A DNA stretch of 45,463 bases. Source: Chelativorans xinjiangensis (GTDB lineage Bacteria; Pseudomonadota; Alphaproteobacteria; Rhizobiales; Rhizobiaceae). How positions within the stretch are numbered: the stretch's first letter is position 1; every line of letters begins with the position of its first letter. The stretch spans positions 1 to 45,463 of the forward strand of contig NZ_WQNH01000043.1 in assembly GCF_009812055.1 (NCBI RefSeq), written 5' to 3'. The position numbers were made by a program, and so were the translations under genes. The notes under the pieces are model-generated. The model searched no databases. It saw nothing but the letters and a program-made list of their open reading frames with translations, and was not told where the DNA came from. Shown here one piece after another: positions 8,766 to 15,512 of the stretch.

Positions 8766-8780
8766 TTCGAGATATCCGAA
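8766..8780. promoter_or_regulatory. Candidate LysR operator (T-N11-A dyad)
   Basis: TTCG and CGAA arms separated by 7 nt contain a T-N11-A core, directly upstream of the lysR start and within the divergent region with the SDR gene. A second, weaker dyad (ATTATCCGGAAAT) lies near 8803-8815. This fits the family's usual mode of binding; binding itself is inferred. Confidence 0.4.
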
Positions 8781-8854
8781 TTTTATTGTCAGTAAAAGGG
8801 GGATTATCCGGAAATCAGAAGCCTCTACCTCCATGCCAGGCAATGGAGGTCAAA

Positions 8855-9592
8855 ATGACACTGAATGACAAAATCGCAGTCGTGACCGGCGCCGGCAAGG
8901 GCATCGGCGCGGCAATTGCGCGCCGGCTAGCCCATGACGGCTGTGCCGTCGCGGTGAACTACGCACGCGACGAGGCGGCCGCCCGTCAGGTCGTGCAGGA
9001 TATCGAACGGGCGGGTGGCAAGGCGGTCGCGGTACAGGCCGATGTCGGGAACCCCGCCGCCATGCCCGCGCTGTTCGACGCAGCCGAAGCCGCCTTCGGT
9101 CCGGTCGATATTCTGGTCAACAATGCAGGCATGATGCGGTTGTCCCCGCTGGCGGAAGCAGCCGACACGGATTTCGACGACCACTGTGCAATCAATCTTG
9201 GCGGCACCTTCCGCGGCATGCGCGAAGGCGCGAAGCGGCTGCGCAATGGCGGGCGGATCATCAGCGTTTCCTCGAGTGTGGTCGGCTTCTATCAGCCCGG
9301 TTACGGATTGTATGCCGCGACGAAAGCCGGGATCGAGGCCCTGACGCACGTGCTCGCCAAGGAATTGGGGCCGCGCGGGATCACCGTGAACGCGATCTCG
9401 CCCGGTCCGGTCGAGACCGAATTCTTCATGCGGGGCAAGTCCGAGGAGCTGGTGGCCAGCATCATGCGGATGATCCCGCTCGGTCGCCTCGGCCGTCCCA
9501 ACGACATCGCCAGCGCCGTCGCTTTCCTGGCTGGGCCGGAGAGCGGCTGGATCAACGGCCAAACCATCCGCGCCAATGGTGGCGCGGTGTAA
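8855..9592 (+). CDS. Short-chain dehydrogenase/reductase
   Basis: A 245-aa classical SDR, NAD(P)H-dependent, cytosolic. It has the Rossmann motif TGAGKGIG near the start, NNAG (about residue 90), the catalytic Ser in SVSSSVVG, Tyr-x3-Lys in YAATK, and the C-terminal SGWINGQTIRANGG. The ATG at 8855 has GGAGG at 8845-8849; the longer frame from 8603 overlaps lysR antisense and was rejected. It probably forms a two-gene operon with the tautomerase. The substrate cannot be told from the sequence; 3-oxoacyl-reductase-like SDRs look similar. Confidence 0.92.
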   Translation: MTLNDKIAVVTGAGKGIGAAIARRLAHDGCAVAVNYARDEAAARQVVQDIERAGGKAVAVQADVGNPAAMPALFDAAEAAFGPVDILVNNAGMMRLSPLAEAADTDFDDHCAINLGGTFRGMREGAKRLRNGGRIISVSSSVVGFYQPGYGLYAATKAGIEALTHVLAKELGPRGITVNAISPGPVETEFFMRGKSEELVASIMRMIPLGRLGRPNDIASAVAFLAGPESGWINGQTIRANGGAV

Positions 9593-9620
9593 TCGCACCC
9601 CTCAAACCAAGGAACACACC

Positions 9621-9842
9621 ATGCCTTTCGCGAATTACAAACTGCCCCAGGCATCGCTCTCGACGGTGCAGAAGGAAGACCTGATCCACAAGACGACCGA
9701 ACTCATGGTGAGTTACTTCGGGGAGGTTGCGCGTCCAACCACGATGGTTCTCATCGAAGAAGTGCCCGACGGTGGATATGGGCGCGCGGACGAGGTTTTC
9801 ATCCGCCCCTTGGCTGCCGCAGTCAGTTCCAACGGCCTTTAA
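9621..9842 (+). CDS. 4-oxalocrotonate tautomerase-family protein
   Basis: 73 aa. Processing of the initiator Met would expose Pro2, the catalytic base of this superfamily (MPFANYKLP). The helix STVQKEDLIHKTTELM and the strand TTMVLIEEVPDGGYG are typical of the beta-alpha-beta fold. It lies 28 bp after the SDR gene in the same operon. The last 20 bp overlap, tail to tail, the end of the convergent gene at 9823. The precise reaction is unknown. Confidence 0.85.
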   Translation: MPFANYKLPQASLSTVQKEDLIHKTTELMVSYFGEVARPTTMVLIEEVPDGGYGRADEVFIRPLAAAVSSNGL

Positions 9843-10590
9843 AGAGCGGCTTTACAGGATGCCGTGATTTCACCATGCGCAACCGCCGTATCGCGTCGGC
9901 ATCCTGGTACTCTTCGTGCTCGGCCTCCAGATCGATGCCGTAGGCCTTCTCCGGGTCGGTACGTGCGCCCACGAGTAGGAATTCGGCACCCTCGTAGTCG
10001 AGCAGTTCCACATCTTCCCGGCCGAAGCGTCGACCGCGAAACTCTTCTTGCAACTTGTCAGGGTAGTCGGCCTGATCCTGCTCTCGCAGGCCCGCATAGG
10101 CAGGGCTTCCCTTCTCCGGGTTCTTGACGGAAAGGACGTAGCTCGCCTGCGCCAGAATGCGGAGCTCCTTCTGTACATCCCCCCGGCGCTCGGGCAGTTC
10201 GAGCTCGTACGACAGATGCATCTGGCCATCCTCCAGCGTGATGACATAGACACCTTCGCCCGCGGGCCGCGCGGCCGGCGCCGTGCGTTGGCCGCGCGTT
10301 TGGGTTTCATAGGTGCCACCGCGCAGCTCTTTCTCGATGTCTTTGGCCGAGTCGGCAATTTTATCGACGAAGCCCCAGTGCCGCTCATGCTCCTTCGCTT
10401 CCGGCATTCGTTTTCGCCCGACGATCATCAGGCGAACCTTCTCTCCGCCGCGTGGACGCAAGATCACGCCGAAGCGTTGGATATCACCGCCGCCCTTCGG
10501 ATCCTCTTCCTCCACACGCGGGCGATAAAAGAAGAAGATGTCTCCTTCCTCTACGAGTTCCGTGTTCCTGTCGTTTTGCGGATCCGCCAT
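9823..10590 (-). CDS. Conserved hypothetical protein, 255 aa
   Basis: The ATG at 10590 has GGAG seven bases upstream. The protein is hydrophilic and charged with no membrane segment. Recognisable conserved stretches are GDIFFFYRPRVEEE near the start, RLMIVGRKRMPE and HWGFVDKI in the middle, and VELLDYEGAEFLLVGA near the end. I recall similar uncharacterised proteins in rhizobia and actinobacteria and know no function. It lies 28 bp downstream of a small membrane-protein gene and is likely co-transcribed from the EcfG-type promoter at 10838-10862, making it a candidate stress protein. The 3' end overlaps the tautomerase gene by 20 bp. Confidence 0.8.
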   Translation of the reverse strand: MADPQNDRNTELVEEGDIFFFYRPRVEEEDPKGGGDIQRFGVILRPRGGEKVRLMIVGRKRMPEAKEHERHWGFVDKIADSAKDIEKELRGGTYETQTRGQRTAPAARPAGEGVYVITLEDGQMHLSYELELPERRGDVQKELRILAQASYVLSVKNPEKGSPAYAGLREQDQADYPDKLQEEFRGRRFGREDVELLDYEGAEFLLVGARTDPEKAYGIDLEAEHEEYQDADAIRRLRMVKSRHPVKPLFKGRWN

Positions 10591-10618
10591 CACTCTACTC
10601 CTTCGCGACTGCGAAACC

Positions 10619-10816
10619 TCAAGGTTCAGTAGCGTCTCCGGTTTCGCTCGGAACCGGCCTCTGGACGTCCTCGGGCGCCTCCTCCTCGAGCGCGTGGTAA
10701 TCCGGGGCGACATTGCCCGCCGCCGGCCAGCCGCCAGTGATGGCGAGGAACCCCGCAAACACGAGTGCAAGCACCGCGCCTGTCACGATGAGAACGTAAA
10801 GGTCCTTTCTGGGCAT
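10619..10816 (-). CDS. Small single-pass membrane protein, 65 aa
   Basis: MPRKDLYVLIVTGAVLALVF begins a short basic head and a membrane helix (about residues 6-27), followed by an acidic, proline-rich tail (HALEEEAPEDVQRPVP). The start at 10816 has GGGAAGGG upstream; the longer frame to 10945 would run through the promoter. A perfect-consensus EcfG-type promoter ends 21 bp before the ATG. The function is unknown; stress-induced small membrane protein is the reading from context. Confidence 0.7.
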   Translation of the reverse strand: MPRKDLYVLIVTGAVLALVFAGFLAITGGWPAAGNVAPDYHALEEEAPEDVQRPVPSETGDATEP

Positions 10817-10837
10817 GGCCCTTCCCGTTTCCCTCCA

Positions 10838-10862
10838 AACGCCGTTTCTGTGATCGTGTTCC
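10838..10862 (-). promoter_or_regulatory. EcfG-type promoter P1
   Basis: On the minus strand: GGAAC (10862-10858), 16 nt, CGTT (10841-10838), an exact match to the alphaproteobacterial EcfG consensus. It faces the small membrane gene at 10816. Confidence 0.8.
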
Positions 10863-10895
10863 GACGCCTGTGGCGGTGTACGCACGCTCCGGCCG

Positions 10896-10920
10896 GGAAC
10901 AATCTGCCTCCCGACGGGTT
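10896..10920 (+). promoter_or_regulatory. EcfG-type promoter P2
   Basis: GGAAC (10896-10900), 16 nt, GGTT (10917-10920). It faces the CBS gene 140 bp downstream and stands back to back with P1. Confidence 0.72.
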
Positions 10921-11059
10921 CAAGCGGGCAGAGAAATCCTGCCAACCCGGGACCGGAGGAAAGAAGGCAGCCTCCGCATTCACGAAGAGACGGCCGCTAC
11001 CTTTCACGAGCAGGATTGGAGAGCACTGGCATGACCACTGGCAGGAAGGAGAAGGCACT

Positions 11060-11506
11060 ATGAAAATAAGCGAAGCAATGACGCCCAATGTCCGTACCGT
11101 GAGCCCTGACCAATCCATCCTCGAGGCGGCGAAGATCATGGCCGAGATCGATGTCGGCGTCGTGCCGGTCGGTGAAGATGACCGTCTGGTCGGCATGCTG
11201 ACCGACCGCGACCTGGCGGTTCGGGCAGTGGCGCAGGGGCGCGGTTCCGACACGCAGGTCCGCGAGGTGATGACCCGCGATATCAAATACTGCTTCGAAG
11301 ATGAGGATACTGATCACGTCGCGCACAATATGGGCGACCAGCAGATCAGGCGCATTCCGGTCGTGAACCGGGAAAAGCGGCTGGTCGGCATCCTCTCACT
11401 CGGCGACCTGGCGCTTAAGGAAGGGCCGGCGCCTGCCGGTGAGGCGCTTCGGGGCGTAGCGCGTCCGGGCGGTATTCATTGCCAATCGGGCGATGCGCAC
11501 GCCTGA
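11060..11506 (+). CDS. CBS-domain protein
   Basis: 148 aa. Two tandem CBS motifs (about residues 1-60 and 68-130) form one Bateman module and no catalytic domain. Landmarks are MKISEAMTPNVRTVSPD, VGMLTDRDLAVRAVA, VMTRDIKYCFEDED and LVGILSLGDLALKE. Such modules bind adenine nucleotides and report energy state. The ATG has AGGAG at good spacing; the long upstream frame is rejected. The next gene starts 3 bp after the stop, so they form an operon, probably driven by P2. Stand-alone CBS proteins are common members of EcfG regulons in rhizobia. Confidence 0.9.
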   Translation: MKISEAMTPNVRTVSPDQSILEAAKIMAEIDVGVVPVGEDDRLVGMLTDRDLAVRAVAQGRGSDTQVREVMTRDIKYCFEDEDTDHVAHNMGDQQIRRIPVVNREKRLVGILSLGDLALKEGPAPAGEALRGVARPGGIHCQSGDAHA

Positions 11507-11509
11507 GGT

Positions 11510-12433
11510 ATGGCCCGCACCAAGAGGCAAACACGTTCCGCGGTTGTTCTCGGCGGGACTGGATTTCTCGGCCGCCGCATCGTTCGCCATCTGCTTAGAC
11601 ACGGCTTCGAAGTCCGTTCAGGATCTCGCCATCCTGAACGGGCGCGCAGCATCTTCGGGGCGGCGGTCGAGGCTATCCGTGCCGATGTGACGGATGAGCT
11701 CTCGCTCAACGCGGCGCTTGCGCGTTCCGCCAATGTCGTCAATGCCGTCAGCCTATATGTCGAGCACGGCGAGCAAACCTTCGATGCGATCCATGTCAGG
11801 GCCGCCGCGCGCCTCGCGCGGGTGGCGCGTGACGTCGGTATAAGGCAACTGGTTCATATATCGGGAATCGGATCCGATCCGCTTTCCAGATCCGGCTATA
11901 TCAGTGCCCGGGGCAGGGGCGAGGACGCTGTGAGGGAAGCTTTTCCCGGTGCGACGATCGTCCGCCCGGCGGTCATGGTTGGGCAGGATGACGCATTCCT
12001 GACCACCGTCGCCCGCCTCGTTCGGCTGTTGCCGGTCTATCCGTTGTTCGGCAACGGAAAGACGCGGCTGCAGCCGGTCCATGTGGAGGACGTGGCAGAG
12101 GCGGTTGTGCGCGTGTTGGATAACGGGGACAGCGCTCCCTGTTATGAACTGGGCGGGCCGCGCGTCTATCTTTATCGCGATCTCGTCAAAACCATTGCAC
12201 AGCAGTCTTCTGCGCACACCGTCACGGTACCGATGCCTTTCGTTTTGTGGAGCATGATGGCGCGGCTGGCGGAAGAGGTGCCGAGCGTGCCCCTCACGCG
12301 AAACCAGGTCGAGCTTATGCGGCGCGACAATGTCACCGCCGCCGATTTGCCCGGATTTCAGCAACTCGGGATCGAACCTGTGGCGATCGAAGACGTCATT
12401 CGGGAGATGCACGACCGAAAGTCGGAGAGATAG
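11510..12433 (+). CDS. NAD(P)-binding SDR-like protein, complex I NDUFA9 family
   Basis: 307 aa, atypical/extended SDR. N-terminal dinucleotide motif VVLGGTGFLGRRIV, then LVHISGIGSD, where the Tyr-Lys catalytic pair of true epimerases is not evident. It continues with ATIVRPAVMVGQDD and PVHVEDVAEAVVR. This is the pattern of NDUFA9/YbjT-like NAD(P)-binding proteins, some of which associate with complex I; catalysis is uncertain. It is co-transcribed with the CBS gene. Its position is stop +3 bp, with GAGG just before the ATG. Confidence 0.85.
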   Translation: MARTKRQTRSAVVLGGTGFLGRRIVRHLLRHGFEVRSGSRHPERARSIFGAAVEAIRADVTDELSLNAALARSANVVNAVSLYVEHGEQTFDAIHVRAAARLARVARDVGIRQLVHISGIGSDPLSRSGYISARGRGEDAVREAFPGATIVRPAVMVGQDDAFLTTVARLVRLLPVYPLFGNGKTRLQPVHVEDVAEAVVRVLDNGDSAPCYELGGPRVYLYRDLVKTIAQQSSAHTVTVPMPFVLWSMMARLAEEVPSVPLTRNQVELMRRDNVTAADLPGFQQLGIEPVAIEDVIREMHDRKSER

Positions 12434-12503
12434 GCTAGACCCGTCTTTCCGTTGGCTCGCCTATAGCTGCGGCAGCATCATGGTTTCATCTTCAGCGTCT
12501 ACG

Positions 12504-12528
12504 GGAACATCGGCTACCTGCTGCGGTT
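12504..12528 (+). promoter_or_regulatory. EcfG-type promoter P3
   Basis: GGAAC (12504-12508), 16 nt, GGTT (12525-12528), ending 36 bp before the ugd start. It places UDP-glucose dehydrogenase under the same putative sigma factor. Confidence 0.72.
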
Positions 12529-12564
12529 AGGAGCGGCAGAACCTAAACCGAGTGGGAGCCGCTT

Positions 12565-13950
12565 ATGCAAATCGCAATGATCGGGGCAGGCTATGTGGGC
12601 CTTACGACGGCAACGTGTTTTGCCGAGATAGGCCACGAGGTCGCCTGTCATGACGCGGATAGTGAACGCATCAGGCAGCTCGAAACGGGCGAACTACCCA
12701 TTTATGAACCCCGTCTCGAAGAGGCCATGCGGCGCGTAGTAGCCTCCGGTAAACTGCGTTTTTCACGTTCTGGCGCTGATTGCGTAAGTGGCGCCGATGT
12801 GGTCTTTCTGGCCGTCGGTACACCCGCCATGCGCGACGGAGGTATAGACCTGTCGCAAGTGGAAGCCGCGGCGCGGCTCGTCAGCCGTTGGCTGAAGCCA
12901 GGCGCGGTGGTCGCTATCAAGTCGACGGTCGTTGCGGGAACATGTCGCCGTGTTCGCGAGATCATGGCGGAGGAGCGCCAGTCGCTCGATTTCAGCGTTG
13001 CGGCAAATCCCGAGTTCCTGCGCGAGGGATCGGCGATCGAGGACTTCCTGTGTCCGGACAGGATCGTCATCGGCTGCGACGACCGCCGGTCCGCTTCGTT
13101 GCTGTCCGAAGTCTATCGACCATTGACGGAACGAGGCGCACCGAAAGTGCTGTCGAGCACTCCAAATGCCGAGCTGATCAAATATGCGGCAAACGCGTTC
13201 CTGGCTCTCAAGATCGGCTTCATCAACGAAGTGGCCGACCTGTGCGCGCAGACAGGTGCGGATGTCGGCCCCGTCGCCGAAGGCATCGGCCTCGACCGGC
13301 GCATCGGCCCGAGCTTTTTGCGGCCGGGGCCGGGCTACGGCGGGTCGTGCTTCCCGAAGGATACGTGCGCCTTCGCTGCCACCGGCCGTGACCGTGGCGC
13401 ACGGCAGTTTCTGATTGAGACGCTGATCGAAAGAAACGAAAAGCGTAAGGCTGCGCTGGCAGGGCGGGTCATCGCGCAAGGCGGGTTGCGGAAAGGCTCC
13501 GTCGTCGCGGTGCTCGGCCTGGCCTTCAAGGCGAACACTGACGACGTCCGCGAGTCCGCCGCTCTAACGATCGCCCCCATCCTTCAAAAGGCAGGGCTTA
13601 GGGTGAGGGCACACGACCCGAAGGCCATGACAAATGCGCGGCAGTGGCTGCGCGACGTCGAATGGGCGGATACCGCCTATGAGGCGGCACACGGTGCGGA
13701 CGCGGTTGTCGTCCTCACGGAATGGGAGGAGTACAAGAACATCGACCTTGGCCGCCTCGCCTGCACGATGTCCCAGCGTGTCGTCTTCGACTATCGGAAC
13801 TTGCTCGATCCACGGGCGGTCGCAGCGCACGGATTGATCTATTTCAGCCTTGGCCGCCCTCCCGTTTCTCCAGCCGGGAAAAGCACGAGAGGGCGCGTGT
13901 CGGCGTTGGCCGGTACACGCCGACGCGTAGCCGCGCCGGCGCGCGACTAG
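12565..13950 (+). CDS. ugd: UDP-glucose 6-dehydrogenase
   Basis: Oxidises UDP-glucose to UDP-glucuronate with 2 NAD+; cytosolic. 461 aa. N-terminal Rossmann GAGYVGLTTA, the family motif AANPEFLREGSA, the central dimerisation helix with AELIKYAANAFLALKI, the active-site GGSCFPKDT with catalytic Cys262, and the C-terminal UDP-binding domain with VLGLAFKANTDDVRESAA. The last 30 residues form a basic, low-complexity tail beyond the usual end. It supplies UDP-GlcA to the UDP-xylose synthase-like enzyme at 22035, and so links to the glycan operon. Confidence 0.95.
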   Translation: MQIAMIGAGYVGLTTATCFAEIGHEVACHDADSERIRQLETGELPIYEPRLEEAMRRVVASGKLRFSRSGADCVSGADVVFLAVGTPAMRDGGIDLSQVEAAARLVSRWLKPGAVVAIKSTVVAGTCRRVREIMAEERQSLDFSVAANPEFLREGSAIEDFLCPDRIVIGCDDRRSASLLSEVYRPLTERGAPKVLSSTPNAELIKYAANAFLALKIGFINEVADLCAQTGADVGPVAEGIGLDRRIGPSFLRPGPGYGGSCFPKDTCAFAATGRDRGARQFLIETLIERNEKRKAALAGRVIAQGGLRKGSVVAVLGLAFKANTDDVRESAALTIAPILQKAGLRVRAHDPKAMTNARQWLRDVEWADTAYEAAHGADAVVVLTEWEEYKNIDLGRLACTMSQRVVFDYRNLLDPRAVAAHGLIYFSLGRPPVSPAGKSTRGRVSALAGTRRRVAAPARD

Positions 13951-14000
13951 CCCATCAGACCGGGCTCTACGGCCTACGCTGGTCTCCCTGCCACGTCGCC

Positions 14001-14264
14001 TCAGCCACGCTCGACCAGTTTATTGAAACGGCTGATACGATCGTCGTCCGTGGGCTCCTGATAGAGGAACGCCAAGTTGTTCTCATCGAATATACGGAAG
14101 AAGTCGGCCCAGGTAATCGGTTCCAGCTCCTCTTCCGGCTCGCCGAAATCGATCCTCAATATTCCGTCCGGCTTGGTCGCCTTCACACGGGCTGGCTGGC
14201 CGCCCCTGGTCTCGGCCCATTTCCTGATCTCGTCGTGGTCGGTTGTGGTTACTGCCGCGCTCAT
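14001..14264 (-). CDS. Conserved small hypothetical protein, 87 aa
   Basis: The ATG at 14264 follows AGGAGAAGG; the much longer frame (to 15485) is antisense to the epimerase gene and rejected. Sequence landmarks are DHDEIRKWAETRGGQPARVK, GILRIDFGEPEEE, TWADFFRIFDENNLAFLYQ and RFNKLVER. Similar short proteins are frequent in alphaproteobacteria and are sometimes labelled '1,4-alpha-glucan branching enzyme' in databases, a label I do not trust. It is acidic and soluble, with an unknown role. It is driven by EcfG-type promoter P4, divergent from the glycan operon. Confidence 0.85.
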   Translation of the reverse strand: MSAAVTTTDHDEIRKWAETRGGQPARVKATKPDGILRIDFGEPEEELEPITWADFFRIFDENNLAFLYQEPTDDDRISRFNKLVERG

Positions 14265-14296
14265 TCGCCTTCTCCTGCATGTGTTTTGGAGCGCCA

Positions 14297-14321
14297 AACA
14301 CGCGAGAAGGCCTTCTGTTCC
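14297..14321 (-). promoter_or_regulatory. EcfG-type promoter P4
   Basis: Minus strand: GGAAC (14321-14317), 16 nt, TGTT (14300-14297), 32 bp before the start at 14264. Confidence 0.7.
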
Positions 14322-14335
14322 AAATGCGGCCGATA

Positions 14336-14360
14336 GGAACAAAAGCTTCCTGCTGCTGTT
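14336..14360 (+). promoter_or_regulatory. EcfG-type promoter P5
   Basis: GGAAC (14336-14340), 16 nt, TGTT (14357-14360), 42 bp before the first gene of the glycan operon. It is back to back with P4; the two -35 elements are only 14 bp apart. Confidence 0.7.
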
Positions 14361-14402
14361 GGAAGACACTGAAGAGCCCATCTTCGATATAGGCAGGAGC
14401 AA

Positions 14403-15512
14403 GTGAAAGATATCGTACTGATCACTGGAGGCGGCGGATTTATCGGCCGCCATGTGGCACGTGAACTGCTGGACGACGGCTTCGAAGTGCGCGTTTTCGA
14501 CAGCCTCGTCGATCAGGTGCACGGTGGCCGGCCCGCCGTCCTGCCCGACGGAGCCGAGTTCATACGCGGCGACATCCGCGATGCCGATGCAGTGCGGCAT
14601 GCCTTGAATGGGGTGGGCCTGGTGGTGCATCTGGCGGCCGAAGTCGGTGTCGGCCAATCCATGTATGAGATCGAGCGCTACGTCGGCGCCAACGACTACG
14701 GCACGGCCGTCCTGCTTCAGGAGATCGCCGCCCAGCCTGTCCGGCGCATCGTCGTTGCCTCGTCGATGAGTGTTTACGGCGAGGGGCTCTACTGGGATGC
14801 GGCCGGCGGTGTCCATGACGATGTGCGAAGGGACCGTTCGCGTATAAAGGCCAGGTTGTGGGACCCGGCCACCCGCGACGGCCAGCCACTCCTGCCCATC
14901 CCCACGAACGAGGATAAGCCGGTCGAGCTTGCATCCATCTATGCGCTGACCAAATTCGCACAGGAGCGTGCCGTTCTCATCTTCGCCGAGGCCTATGGCA
15001 TCGATGCGGTGGCGCTGCGGCTGTTCAACGTCTTCGGGCCGGGCCAGGCACTGTCGAACCCGTATACAGGCGTGCTTGCCAACTTCGCCGCGCGCCTGAT
15101 CAACGGCGAGCCCCCACTCATCTTCGAGGATGGCGCGCAGCGGCGTGATTTCGTGCATGTGCAAGATGTCGCGCGCGCTTTCGCCTTGACCCTGCGCAAG
15201 CCGGAAGCGCGCGGCAACGTCATCAACATAGGCAGCGGTCGCGCCTATACGATCAGCAGCGTCGCGCGGTTGCTGGCCGAAGCGATGGGCATGCCGGATG
15301 TCGAGCCGGAGATTCTCGGCAAGGCACGCGCGGGCGACATCCGCCATTGCTTCGCCGATATCTCCCGTGCGCGTGCCTTGCTCGCCTTCGAGCCTGAGCA
15401 CCTGCTCGAGGATTCTCTGGTGGAACTGGCCGACTGGGTGCGGCTGTCGGGCGCCGTCGACCGGGGTGCGGAAATGAAACGTCACCTCGAAGAAAGAGGG
15501 CTCGTGTCATGA
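14403..15512 (+). CDS. NAD-dependent epimerase (dTDP-L-rhamnose 4-epimerase-like)
   Basis: 369 aa extended SDR. VLITGGGGFIGRHV binds NAD; HLAAEVGVGQSMYEI, VVASSMSVYGEG (Ser) and IYALTKFAQE (Tyr-x3-Lys) form the active site; LRLFNVFGPGQA and RRDFVHVQDVARA are typical of the family. The GVGQSMYEI and SMSVYGEGLY stretches recall dTDP-L-rhamnose/6-deoxy-L-talose 4-epimerases, but related UDP-sugar epimerases share them. The GTG start has AGGAGC upstream. It is first gene of a run with 4-bp overlaps (stop/start ATGA with the next gene), transcribed from P5. The C-terminus overlaps the next start. Confidence 0.85.
   Translation: MKDIVLITGGGGFIGRHVARELLDDGFEVRVFDSLVDQVHGGRPAVLPDGAEFIRGDIRDADAVRHALNGVGLVVHLAAEVGVGQSMYEIERYVGANDYGTAVLLQEIAAQPVRRIVVASSMSVYGEGLYWDAAGGVHDDVRRDRSRIKARLWDPATRDGQPLLPIPTNEDKPVELASIYALTKFAQERAVLIFAEAYGIDAVALRLFNVFGPGQALSNPYTGVLANFAARLINGEPPLIFEDGAQRRDFVHVQDVARAFALTLRKPEARGNVINIGSGRAYTISSVARLLAEAMGMPDVEPEILGKARAGDIRHCFADISRARALLAFEPEHLLEDSLVELADWVRLSGAVDRGAEMKRHLEERGLVS

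Noticed and set aside
10110-10770. Extended N-terminus of the 255-aa gene up to 10770.
   Set aside because: It would overlap the small membrane gene on the same strand; ATG 10590 has a proper ribosome binding site and begins the conserved sequence.
14265-15485. 494-aa minus-strand frame over the first epimerase.
   Set aside because: It is antisense to a gene with complete motifs; only its last 87 codons are a real gene (14001-14264).
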